A DNA stretch of 64,000 nt from Oxytricha trifallax (Eukaryota > Ciliophora > Spirotrichea > Sporadotrichida > Oxytrichidae). The stretch spans positions 1 to 64,000 of the forward strand of contig ARYC01001306.1 in the NCBI GenBank assembly GCA_000711775.1, given 5' to 3'. The position numbers were made by a program, and so were the translations under genes. This document shows, piece by piece, positions 45,517 through 56,744 of the stretch (within the stretch, counting starts at the first letter, position 1; every line of letters starts with the position of its first letter). The notes beneath the pieces were generated by a model. The model was not told the origin of the DNA. It searched no databases and saw only the letters and a list, made by a program, of their open reading frames with translations.

Positions 45517-48312
45517 TCAAAACTGCTTGTTAAGTTTACAATTGACCAATTTGAGAGCAACTTCTCCCTATGCACATTTCCTTTCAACGATTGCATCCAG
45601 GTAAACATTAAATCTTACTAAATGTCTCATGTATTTCTCTATCTACTATCTAGCAAGCTGCTCTATGTATAAATTACAAGGCTCTATGCCATTGAAGAAT
45701 TATTGCACACTCCATCCATAGTGTATAAAATCATTTTCACGGCACCGTTTAAGTGATAGAGAGATTTATCCTTAACCAGGAATTAACAATTAGGACAGTG
45801 AAGATTCGATACATCACTCAATCCTCCAGGAAATTACTTATATGAGAAGTTTGAATAGCAAATGTTGCAGTATATTTGTGAGTTTTTTAGTAAATTTAAT
45901 GGCTAGATGTTTAGTACATAGCATTACACTCTATATAGCTATTCTTATTGCGTTCCAGTTAAAGAAGGATTTTAATAGAGAATATCAGCTAAGTCAGTAG
46001 CCTCATAATCGATATAAAGTTGTCCTATAGTTGAAGCAATTGCTGGCTTCTCAAGAACCTCCTCATAAATTTGATATAAATGAGAATATTCGTTGTGATG
46101 ATGTTATTAGACTTCTCCTAGAATCATTGGAGTCATGTCTTAACCAAGATTGTCTATAGATTGATTGAAGCATTACGCTTGTTTAATTGAGAGAATCAAG
46201 ACTAACTCATTCAAATATCATAAATGTTATCAGTTAAATTTATGCTTAATTAAAAATTAAGCATACTTTATATCATTTTTACCAACAAGTTGTATTTGTA
46301 TCCTATTAAATAAATAAAATTAATTAATAAGTTTTAACTTAATATAAAAAGATAATATCCTCAATTAGGTATAACAAGCTTGTGTCTAATTTTTATATTA
46401 ACTCTATGAATAAACTAAATTTATAATGATTTTTTTATTATTAGCAGTAATTGAGAATATTAAAATTTTTTAATAACTTTTATATTGAATAAATTCGGTT
46501 CAAATTAAAAATGGTTTTAGCAATAAATTATATTAGTTCAAAATAAATTATAATACGTTTAAGATGGAATAGCTGCTTTGATTCTAATAGCATCTCCTTT
46601 CTTGAGATACTTTGGTAATAAACTTTTCACTGTAAATAAATCAAAGTCCCTAAAAATGATTTTATTTTAAAAGATAATTTTATACTTACCCGCAAGAGTG
46701 ATCACTGATCTTAATCAGAACTCTTTAATCACGATTTTGGAGAACCTCCAAATCATTTATTTATTCTATTTACACTATTAAATTGAATCCTTTTACTGCC
46801 ATTTCATTTTTAGTCCCCGATATTAATTCATTACTAATAATATCTCTAGCTTTAGACAAAGTCATCACCATGTTGTTTTCAAAAATGAATTCATTCTTGA
46901 AGTAATCATTTCCCCATTTTATCGACTTCCTTATTATATCTCTATCAATTAATCCCATAGAGTATTCTTTGCTTGAAATTTTCATAGGCAAATAGTGAGG
47001 TGTGACCTTTTAGTCTTCTCCTACTAAACTTTGCTGTGACATCAGATCTTCTTTGCTCTTTGTAGTAATCTCAATTTTGTTAATTAGCTGCTATTTATTC
47101 TTACCTAACCCGACCAGATCTTATACGCTTTACTCGTGCTTTTATCCACTAAACTACTTCTTCTTTTACTTAGATTCGTCATCTGAATCAGAATCCATAA
47201 TTTAGTCTCTGTCTTAATCCTAAGAATCATCATTATTTTGATTTTAAGGGGATTTTTGTTTTTTAATATCGTCAAGTATATTTTTCTTTTCTTTTCCTTC
47301 AAAAGTTACCCAGGAACTACCAAATGGAATAATCACTGAGAAAGTCTTTCTTTCTTTAAAGTAACAAATTTATATTTTATATCATTTTTCGACTTTCTTA
47401 ATAAAAATAAAGTTCAATTTATTAAATATCTATAATTTTGTTAGAATAAAAACTCTTCTCTAATTATAAACATTTAATTAGATTTAATAAAAATTTAAAT
47501 CCCTTATTAACCCAATATTACATCTATGTATTCTAACTATATCGCCTACTCGTTTGAAAGTGGGTAAATATTCAGGGTTCTTATGAAATATTGTAATTGC
47601 AATTGCACAGTTCACGTCATCTTTAATGCTGTTATCTCTGTTATTAACTCTCATTAAGATATTAAAAATTCACACATTAGTTAAGCAGACTGATTTATTC
47701 CAATAAAATAAAAATTAAAACTCTTGGATAGATAGTGGGATCAATTATCTTTACTATCTCGCAGGATTCATTTCCCCTTACTTGATATGAGGAGAAGTTG
47801 CATCAATAACAATTCTATAAATATTGAATAATTCCGTGCTCCCTAAACTTTTCCTTGCTAGCTCAGTGTACACATGCACCTAATTTGATTTATAGTATTT
47901 AAGGCTTTTGGGGGTTCACATTTACGTTTGATTGATTTAGATTATTGTAGTGGTGTTAGGTGTGGTGAGGGTTGGGCTTGCGGCCTCGTTTGGCTAGCTG
48001 TGCAGCTGATTAGGGGATATTTTACAAATTTGAAGTATTAGAATAAGTTTTTATAGTAGTACTTGGCAAATTAAAAAAGGCTTTGATCATGATGCTGTTA
48101 ATTTGAATTTATTTATATTATTTAAATAAAATTCAAATACTAATAAAATCACAATTTAATAATTATATTATTATTTCAAATTTAAATTATATTAGAGACG
48201 TCAACACCACCATTTTCTTTCTACAACTATTCTAATCTTGCCTTTTCCTCTGCCTCTTTCTAGAGAGTTTTCTTACTTTTTGAACCAGATGGCCTACCTT
48301 TTTTCTAGTCCA
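45517..48312 (-). CDS. POT1/TEBP-alpha family telomeric single-strand DNA-binding protein
   Basis: TEBP-alpha caps the G4T4 overhang of ciliate chromosome ends through OB folds. ATG at 48312 starts MDQKKGRPSGSKSKK, AT-hook-like; a second motif, AKRGRKPNPHH, is at about 47970. OB1 reads VYTELARKSLGSTELFNIYR followed by IVIDATSPHIK, then IKDDVNCAIAITIFHKN and LPTFKRVGDIVRIHR, close to known TEBP-alpha. Next are IIPFGSSWVTFEGKEKKNI, DIIRKSIKWGNDYFKNEF and OB2 IEQINDLEVLQNRDQRVLIK, with a 40-nt intron (46650-46689). The C-terminal OB part has YCNICYSNF and LHCPNCQFLVKD (two CxxC pairs, POT1- or RPA-like), then VYLDAIVERKCAQGEVALKL. TGA is at 45517-45519. One frame change lies near 45690. It may be a paralogue of the main TEBP-alpha. 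Confidence 0.85.
46650..46689 (-). other. Intron in POT1/TEBP-alpha-like gene, 40 nt
   Basis: On the minus strand it begins GTAAGTAT and ends TTTTTAG. Removal joins KISDHSCG to DFDLFTVKSLLPKYLKKGD in frame within OB2. Confidence 0.85.
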
Positions 48313-48442
48313 TTGTGTATATTGTTAATGATTTATATTTTTAGATATTTTTTCTCGCAATAATCTATTTACTGCTATATTTTCTTATAGATTGTTAATG
48401 ATCAGAGATTAAATAAAAAATTCAATCATAGATCTTTCACTG

Positions 48443-49905
48443 TCACAATGAATCATCAATTTTTTGCCAACTTGTTATTACCACATTTTTCATTAGTATC
48501 GCAATTGTCATTGGTCCGACTCTACCAGGGACAGGTGTAATAAAAGCGCATTTTTTAATAGCTTTGTGAAGTTGAACATCCCCATATACTCTCTTCACAG
48601 TATCATACTATTATTACTCTTCATCTATATTCTATTACTCTATTGAAATATCATCTTGTGATTTTTGTTCTTCTTAGTCTGGAGTACTACCACCACTATT
48701 TAATTGTTAGTCTTTAGCTACTTAGACTCTCTTGACCTATTCATATCCAACATTTATTCCCTCATCAATGACTATGGCGCCCTCTTTAATCCACTCTCCC
48801 TTGAAGAAACGATTCTAGCCAATGGCAGTAATTAAGAAATCAGCCTGACTCACATAATCCTGGATATTTTTGGTTTGAAAGTGACACTGTCGCATTGTTT
48901 TTGGAGAGGAGTAGAGACAAAGACATTCCTACTATGTTTGACTTTCCACAGATTGTTGCGTTTAGACCTGAGAAATCACCCGATTTGCAACAATATTTGG
49001 GGATGATACTTATAAATATATTTTTAAATAATGGTTATTTTGATTAAAGACTGGATAAAAACTACATGTTTAAAATTATTTATTTATTTATTGAAAGAAA
49101 GATTTTTTCACAAAGATAATTTAAAAAATAAACATCGATAAGTTTAGATTTTTTAATTTGAAATAATGTATATTAATACGAAATTACATAAAAAATATAA
49201 AAATTAATGAATTTTTAAAATAAGTAAATCATAATTCACTTTTTATTCTTTAAGTAGCTCATATACAGGCAAAGATGAACAAGAATTAAATTAAGGATTT
49301 CTGCCTTTCAAAGCCATTTCTATTAAAAAGATGTTATTCTTTCCCTTTATATAGTTAGAAACAAATGAATCAAACAGAACAATCTTATAGTTATAGAAGT
49401 AACTTACTGGCAATATTAACTGGATGGAATACATTAACATCTTTCCAAGGGTCAATTAAATCCAGTGTTTAATTGTCATCTAAGTGTTTAGGGAGAGGCA
49501 ATTAAACCATTATTCCATTGATTTTAGAGTCTTCATTCATTTATTTTATTAAATCAAATATTTGTTACTCTGAGCAGTCTATTGGTAGATCATAGCCACG
49601 GCATTCTTAATTATTCAATTTTTATTGAGATATTATCAATAACACTATTATCAAAGTAATTTAATATCCACTATTTTAATATAAAAATACTTCAACATAA
49701 TTTTCTATAAAATCATTCCAAGCTTAATTTATCACAGATCAGAATTTTTGGATCGGACATACATCTCTGAATTTTCTCTACTACCAACTATTTATACCAT
49801 ATATTTAAACTAAAGACAAAAGCATATAATTAACAATTCTAGTTTAAGAATAGTATGTAGCCCAATACTGGTTTCTCATATATGTTCCTTTTCTTTTCTT
49901 AATAT
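48443..49905 (-). CDS. folD: Methylenetetrahydrofolate dehydrogenase/cyclohydrolase (FolD/MTHFD)
   Basis: Bifunctional enzyme of one-carbon folate metabolism (NAD(P)-dependent dehydrogenase plus cyclohydrolase). The minus strand reads [13 protein letters not shown] at the edge of TBE copy D, a short [17 protein letters not shown], another gap, then [16 protein letters not shown] and [15 protein letters not shown] (the VQLPLP and KDV signatures). Next come [14 protein letters not shown] and [18 protein letters not shown]. After a 2-base frame change in a GT run near 48890, [34 protein letters not shown], a Gln-rich insert and [20 protein letters not shown] follow. TGA is at 48443-48445. The first 40 or so residues are missing, cut off by copy D. 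Confidence 0.9.
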
Positions 49906-49924
49906 AAACATTAAAAAATATTTA

Positions 49925-50844
49925 ATTTAGCTTTAAGGTCATTTCATATAGTGGAAGTCTGAAAGCAACATGATCCTTGGCAAGGAGAACAGCATCTAGC
50001 TTGATTAAGTAACTACACTCTTTAAACTTTGCTTGAATGAATACTTGATACTCATTTGTAAACTCCATCTAATATTTATCATCACTTAAGAGATAATTGA
50101 AGGGATAAACCTTGTATGCGTATTGATAATCATTGATAACTTTCTTATCAAAGGAGTCTTCTAATATTAGGTAGCTTTAAAGAGAAGTATCTAGGTCAAT
50201 CTAAGCAAGAACCGGTATTTTTTGTATTGAATCTTGATCATAATTTTTGTTATTTCAGAGGTCAGTTGGTTGCGTGCCTTCCTAACGTACTCTAACTCTC
50301 TTGCTGATTCAGGCACTACGACCGTAGAATATTCCCTCGCTTTTCTTTTGTTGAGAAGCTTCAGCTCAACTTCATGATTCTCAACCTCTATATATTTCTT
50401 GCGAGCTTTTAATAGATGCTTCTTCAAGTCTCTTGTATGAGAGTATTGCTTATGGCACTCAAAGCAGTCATACTTTCCATCTATTTTATCATGCTATAAG
50501 TATACAGTAGGCTTGGCTTCTCTATGCTCTTTCTTATGTCTATACAAGCATGATTTATGAGCAAAATCTCTCTCACATAGCTCACAAAAATAGACTTCAG
50601 CTTCTTCAGTTTATATAGGAATTTCATTAATACCTTTCTCCTCCTCTCTGTCTCCCACACACTTATTTGCCATTTATTTTCTATTATTAATTTCTATTTT
50701 AATAACACAGACCTCAAGTGATAGATCTGGTAGTTCCTTATGAAAGTTCATCTCACAGCTATCACACTTTTTATTGACGCCAAAGGTAAGTCTCATTTAG
50801 TTTGATGGAAGTGCTGTTGTTTTTCTTAAAATGTTAGCGCTCAT
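49925..50844 (-). CDS. TBE zinc-finger/kinase protein (copy D), N-terminal part
   Basis: It starts MSANILRKTTALPSNQMRL at 50844. Zinc-finger motifs are CDSCEMNFHKE, YFCELCERDFAHKSCLYRHK followed by KEH, and YDCFECHKQYSHTRDLKKHL. The kinase N-lobe part reads FKECSYLIKLDAVLLAKDHV and LPLYEMTLK, then the gene is truncated. The catalytic loop and C-lobe are absent from the window. Confidence 0.9.
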
Positions 50845-51384
50845 ATTTAATTTTTAATTTAAAATTATAAAACTGCCTCTATAACTGACAGCTTATATGA
50901 GATCTTTGCAAGTCTACAAGTTTCAAGGGAGGTTCTTGGAGTACTAGAGAAGAAATATGAGTGTTAAGAGACGATCCAGTTCTACATATGGGTGAGGAAG
51001 TAACCATTTTTACTTTCAATAATAAGTTGATTATTAGTACTTACCGATTTAGGAGGTGCACCTAATTAAGTACGTACTGCTTTAGGAGGTATTTTGTGAT
51101 TTTATGATAAAATTAGGGTGCTCCTAATTAAGTACTAGCATTTTAGGAGCTGCTCTTAATAAAGTACGTACCAATTTAATTTTAAAAATATGGAACTATA
51201 ACAGTAGAAATTGATATCAATCTCTCAAGTTTGAAACCAGTTCTCAAAACCTTCTCCATATCCTTCTAAGAGACCTCCTATAGGATGGCCATATTAAATA
51301 GTAAGTTTTACAGAGATAAATAATTGAAATCAATAAACTTATATTTGAATATCATTTCATAGATCTGTAAACTAGAGGGAGTCA
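50845..51384. other. TBE D internal spacer with repeated motifs
   Basis: Divergent intergenic region. TTTAGGAGGTGCACCTAATTA-like motifs recur at about 51050-51160 (TTAGGAGG..., CCTAATTAAGTAC, TAATAAAGTACG). They may be promoter or protein-binding sites shared with the copy B spacer. Confidence 0.6.
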
Positions 51385-52213
51385 ATGAATGATGTAATGA
51401 AAAGAGTGCAAGCACAAGAATTGATTCAAAGATTTAGAAGCAAGGAGGATTTTCACCGCTACCTGATGCAGTAAGGTAATGAACTCATAGTAACTCATCT
51501 TGATTATGTAGTTGGTTTGCTCTTGCCAACGATGGAAGGTACCAAAATTTCATTTCTAAGGGCGATACTCTGCGAAGAGAAGAAAGCATTGAAAACTTAA
51601 GATGTAAAGTTTGCAGAGATTCAAAATTATCTAGAAATCTCAGTGACTAACTTATATGATGATGCTATGAATGACCCAGAAGTTTCGCTGTACCTGCCTA
51701 TTAAGAAGCAGTTGTCAAATAAACTGCCTGAAAGAAACTTTTCTTTGGCATACTTGCAACAATTAAAGGTGATTATTTGAAAGAAATTATTCAAGAATCT
51801 CATAAGAAAAGGTACAGCATCTCTTGAGAAGATAAAGACAAACAAGGGATCAAGATAAGTTAGAGCTGGCTATCAGAGCTGCAGAAGCACCTTTATATTT
51901 TAAGTAAGATTAGTAGCTTAACTCTTTAGAAAAATCTGGTACTGGCATCTTCTTGATGAAGGAATAGAGTAAGCTTCACAGAGAGCGAAAGTCGCAGACA
52001 GCTGGTGCTAAAGTTTTTCTTTTTAAATTAGGAAAAAGAAGTCCCCCCAGCAAAAGAAAGGACGTTTTTTATTCAAATATTCAGCCACCAGAGTCAATGA
52101 ACATAGATGCTGGAGCTGGCAGTAAGAGAAGAAACTTAGGTGGAGGGAAGCAAGAAGTAGAAGTAGAAGAAAAGAAAGAGAAGCCAGCTCCCTCTAAAGA
52201 ATTTTAAATGTGA
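51385..52213 (+). CDS. TBE 22-kDa family protein (copy D)
   Basis: It starts MNDVMKRVQAQELIQRFRSK at 51385 and stops at 52211-52213 (PSKEF.M). The core shares LPTMEGTKISFLRAILCEEK and YLPIKKQLSNKLPER with copy C. A one-base frame change near 51740 follows ERNF. The C-terminus is Glu/Lys-rich. Best preserved of the three copies in view. Confidence 0.87.
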
Positions 52214-52239
52214 CTTATATATTCATTAACTTAATTAAC

Positions 52240-53291
52240 TACAAAACTTATTTATATACATTCACTCTCCCTTCTTTAGCACACTTTTAAGCCAACAAAT
52301 TATCTACTCTCTTCGCTGAGCTTTAATAATATCTACTGTATCGATAGGTAGGTCGTGCGTCAAGTGATATAGCAGCAGTTTCTTGTAATGACCTTTTAAT
52401 ATTCCCCAGTAGAACTCAATTCCATTAAACTATGGACTGTAAGGTACGTTGAACACTGGCGTTATTCTAAGTTGTTCATAACTCTTCCTTGTTTCTTTGG
52501 CCTTATGAACAGAAAGATTATCAACGAATAGTATAATCTCTTATTCAGGGTACTTCTCTCTCAGCTGTTCTAATAACTTTATATACTGCTCTGTCTTAAT
52601 AGAGCGAGGATGAATAAGATAAGTTTCTAAATCAGTATCCTCACTAATTCCTCCAAGAATTGCCATTGTTTGTACCTTGACTTTCTAGTCATATACCTCT
52701 ATATTACAATGCCTCTTATACCAAGACTTCTAGATGAAAGTGTTGAAGGTAAACACAGCCTCGTCAGCATGAATAAACTTAATATTATTCTATTAGGCTC
52801 TCTGCATTTAATTATAAATATAATTTAAGTTGTTGTTGTAAAAATGGCAGAGTGAAATCAATGACTCTCTTGATACGATTTACACCTTTGTAAGAGATAC
52901 CGTTTCGTTTATAAATGTTTGCAACAGACTATGCAGAGATCTTCAACTCAGGGAACTGGCGATGAAACATAATAGCTCGTTAGTCGAGAGAGAAGTGAGC
53001 CCAATACTTCAAAGTTTTTGCATTAATAAGATAATCAATATGCTTCTATAGAAACTTAGACTTCCTCATAGACTAAGAATTCAGCTATTATTGCTTTAAT
53101 TACACAGCTTTCAAGCAGTGAGAACGAACAGTTGAGGGACTACGCTTTAAGAGCAGTGCAATAGACTTATAGTTCAGTACTGGTTTGAGTTAATCACTAT
53201 ACATATCACATCCATAACGCAGTTTAAAAACTAAATCTATATACTCTTCATCATAAATAGAACCCAAAAGCTTGTAATTTTAGTCTCGCAT
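52240..53291 (-). CDS. TBE DDE transposase (copy D)
   Basis: It starts MRDQNYKLLGSIYDEEYIDL at 53291. The catalytic motifs HADEAVF-like, IILFVDNLSVH-like and FNGIEFYWG-like are all present in readable order; the second Asp is intact (FVDN), unlike copy C. The end reads KCAKEGRVNVYKQVLQL, but the usual stop is lost and the frame runs on. No MITE is inserted, so it is the least interrupted transposase here. Confidence 0.88.
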
Positions 53292-53293
53292 TA

Positions 53294-53371
53294 ATTAATA
53301 ACCCCGACCCCTAACAAATTCCCTACAAATCAAAGCACTTATAAACCTCATTAAGGGGTTTTGGGGTTTTG
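53294..53371 (-). repeat. TBE copy D right terminal inverted repeat
   Basis: It contains AATCAAAGCACTTATAAACC and ends AGGGGTTTTGGGGTTTTG; ATT follows at 53372-53374. Its mate is missing. Confidence 0.9.
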
Positions 53372-53374
53372 ATT

Positions 53375-55560
53375 ACCGATCCATTGATTCTCCTGATTCT
53401 GGTCCACTGTCATCTCTAGCTGCATTATCAAACTTAAAGTTTAAAGATTTGAACATTGGTGTTTAGATGTTACTCTTTCTCATATTTGGACTTTACACTT
53501 AGTCATGTGGTTCCTCTTCTTTATTTAAAATTAAATACAATTCTAAGAATCATCTTCTCTCTTTTAAGTAAAAATGTTTTTGGTGTTAAAAACAACTTGC
53601 TACTTTATGTCAATTAAATAATAATTATTCAAACTTATAGCTCCTTATGAAATATTAAATAAATCATTTTAAACTCTTCAGCAAGTTCAAAGTTATAGCC
53701 ATATAGAGTACTTCTACGTTGCTCTTTAAAACTTGTCTTTATCCTTTCTGAAGGTCTATTTTATCCGTAGTACGATCCATTTCTAGAAACATTAGCACTT
53801 AGGTTTTCAATACTTAAGTGATCACATCCTACTTGTTAATTATTATAATCATCCATGTTGCTGAAGTTATTACTCAACCTCCCTGCTATGTTAATTTCAT
53901 AATCTCGACCATTTTTATTCAAGAAACTCCCTCTTCTAATAACATTGGCTGATGTAGTGTTAGTATGAAGCTCGAATGGTCTTAGATTTTCTATTGAACA
54001 TATTATTATTGACACTGATGTCTTATGAGGGCTTTTTATCTTAATTTCCAAAACTATCGTTTAGCTTGTCTGTGTAAATTAATACTCGCAAATATATGTC
54101 CATATCTTCAAGAGGGAATTCCCAAAATCAAGGCTTGCTAGTTCATTTTTCTCCACCTTAATTTTATGCTCTGTCACATTTTACTCGTGATCAATGATCT
54201 TCAAAGTAACATGCTTCTATCTTGGACTTAACATAATTTTGTATGTTTTAAGTGAACTATCAGCTTCCTCATACTATCTATGCTTTTTCTTGCTCTTAAA
54301 TTTGCTTAAAAATCTCCTCTATCTTATCGATATTGAATGTTTCCTTCTTTTTGGTTTTCTTATAGACTAGATGCTCCTATATAGTAGCAAAGTTATTTAT
54401 TACAGATTCAAAATCTTTAATTTTGTTTTCTTTAGTGTCTCTTTGATTCTTGATTTAATTTCTATCATTGGTCAATCTGCTGCAGTACTCCTATAGTTAA
54501 TATTACTTATATTTTGCTGTTTTTAGATCCACTTTGAATTACTTAATACTTTCAATATTTTTAGAGGATTCTTCTTGCAACTGCGCTTTTAATACTCCAA
54601 AAATTAAATCAGATCTGTTCTTTGCCAGTGAACAATTAGCCATCTCTTTCTTTTGTTACTTTCTCTAGATTCGACTTAGCTTCCTTAAACTCTTTTTCTA
54701 GTTTCTCAAAATAATCGATATCTTAGGTTCTTTGATTATCCCTGGATTGGATTTCTTTCAATAGTTACTTGTTTTTATCATTAAGGTCCTCTAGTTTGAG
54801 CTCTAAAGTTGCATATTTCTCATTCATATCCATATTTCGATGGCTTTCATCAAAGATTAAAGAATAATATATTAAATTACATCCATATTAATTTAAAAGA
54901 AAATAAATTAGAGATTGCACTGATTAATTACCTGCTATTATAAATTAAGATCATTTGTGCGCTTTACCTGTAATTGTTTGCATTATAGCCAGATTGAGAA
55001 AACTGAGAGTTAGTTAACTCTCCAATAAAACTATTCGAATGTTTTTACCTATTTAGATTGAAAAATTGGTCATTATTTGTGTAACTGTGGAACCTATAGA
55101 TTCTTGGTCCTTAGTTATTGATTTATTAAAAAAAAACTCTGAATATCATTACCATATAGGTTTATATCGCTTCAAAAGATTTTATAAAAGAATATTAATT
55201 CGGGAATAATATTCTCGTCTAATCTTTCGATTTGAGTGAATTAGTCGTCTTGCTGTTCGAAATCTATCATGCTCTTTAAGTCTTCATTTTCTTCTTCAAG
55301 TCTTACTAACTCCTCTTGCATGAACTCAACTTACTGTTTTCTATCTTTCATTGCGATGAATTCCTCCAAAATTTCTGAGGAAAGGCCATCTCCCAGAATT
55401 TACGATGCCTGAAGCGATTTAAATATCCATTCTCGATAAGTATTTTAAATGCTAAAGATTAGATATCATTATTAATTTTGATTTAATTTGCTAACTTTCT
55501 CTAGATAGAGAATGATTTTTATTCTAACTTCTAAATTATGTTCATCTAGAATTATTACTT
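53375..55560 (-). CDS. Unknown coiled-coil protein with Ser-rich C-terminus
   Basis: The minus strand begins with heptad-rich blocks: FMQEELVRLEEENEDLKSMI (about 55330), then MDMNEKYATLELKLEDLND and DYFEKLEKEFKEAKSNLEKV (about 54830-54640). A middle block, EHKIKVEKNELASLDFG, could be a C2-like beta domain (about 54160). The C-terminal block runs from EIKIKSPHKTSVSIIICSIE to ERIKTSFKEQRRSTLYGYNF (54050-53690) and FKSLNFKFDNAARDDSG, reaching the edge of TBE D at 53375. Its end is lost there. No family recognised. Confidence 0.65.
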
Positions 55561-55911
55561 TAATAATAAACTCCGTGATTTGAATAATTGCATGTAAATT
55601 GTAAATAAAACAACTTGCTATTATTTTTCCCTCATTTTTTAAACTTAATCTCTACTGCTTTCTAAAACTAAATCAGTTCATTTAATTTATCTTAATTATA
55701 TGAACTAATTTAATATTCCATTATATCTCACTTTTGATTATTCACCCTAAATTATATGCTTGTATATTATGGAGTTTTATTAAGATCTTCTGTGTTTTAG
55801 ATGTGCTCAATGGGAATTTAATCAAACAATCTCTAAAATTATCTTCTCTGTTCATTCAACTGAACAGTCAAGTCTTCATCTATCTTAATTTCATAATTTA
55901 TGGTGCTTATT
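55561..55911. other. AT-rich spacer
   Basis: A/T-rich with no clear coding. A short + strand standard-code ORF starting at 55734 is hydrophobic and low-complexity and is not believed. Confidence 0.4.
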
Positions 55912-56665
55912 TCACTTTTATTTCTTATTTATCAATGCTATTTCAATTGTTATCTAGTAGTGTAATTTTTAATACAATATTTAATCTAAATTGACTTATT
56001 ATTATAATAAAAATATTAATAAGTAGTGCTGTAGGTAATTGTTAGCAAAATAGAATTTATTGAGTTATCTTTTTTTGCTGAGTATAATTATTACATTAAT
56101 GCTATTTAAACTTTATTATTTTTAATCTTAATAATCATTCACTCTTATTAATTATTCATTATTCTATCTTATATTTAATATTTATGACTTTTGTCTTATT
56201 TTTTAGTTGATCTTCTTTTTTTTACTTTATTAATGACATTATATTATTTTTATAGTTATTTAAGATTATTTTAAGTTGAAATACAGTTGGTGGCGCTGAT
56301 TATCTACAGATAAAAACTTGCCTTTCTTGGTATGATTTGAAACCTTTAGCAAATATAAACATGCGTTCAGCCACTTCAACTAGCTTATCCTACCATCTCT
56401 AACTTTTTTGTTATTGATCTCCACTATAACTTTATTCTTCATTTTTTTAAAAATATTTCCTTATGATTTTTCTCTATTTATTAAATCGATTTATTGACTA
56501 CAGTAACTCCAGAGTATAATATAAGCTTTAGGTCGAGTAGGATTAAGAGAAATTAGTTCTTCTAGAGCATCAAGGCCTAGTTAATATTTATCTGGCTTTA
56601 GGTGGAGATATAAGAGAGACCAAGCTAAATAGCCATAGTAGTTCTCTTTAATTTTTCCGTAAACT
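55912..56665 (-). CDS. Unknown protein with a TPR-like block
   Basis: The minus strand reads YYGYLAWSLLYLHLKPDKYQ and LGLDALEELISLNPTRPKAY, TPR-like helices, then VRDGRISQLKWLNACLYLL and SVDNQRHQ. The frame stays free of TGA to 55912-55914, but the last 120 residues are Gln/Asn/Lys-rich and may be non-coding. It may be the 3' part of the gene at 57660-59349, with the palindrome at 56745-57563 between them. Confidence 0.55.
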
Positions 56666-56744
56666 CAATTATATGATATAAAATGTTAATGCTTAGGATA
56701 TTTTTATTTAAAATTTTGGAAATGGTTTACTCAAATGTTCTTAT

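Larger units (their letters stand above)
49925..53371 (-). mobile_element. TBE transposon copy D, left end missing
   Basis: The right end is complete (GGGGTTTTGGGGTTTTG at 53371, then ATT). On the left, the element stops inside the kinase gene just after YEMTLK and abuts folD coding sequence, with no telomere-like end nearby. It is about 3.4 kb of an expected 4 kb. It belongs to the same subfamily as copies A and C. The minus-strand coiled-coil gene resumes directly right of it, so different host genes border its two sides, which implies a deletion or rearrangement. Confidence 0.92.

Noticed and set aside
55734-55994. Hydrophobic + strand ORF of 86 codons
   Set aside because: Low complexity in AT-rich DNA; the opposite strand is open over the same area and no support exists.
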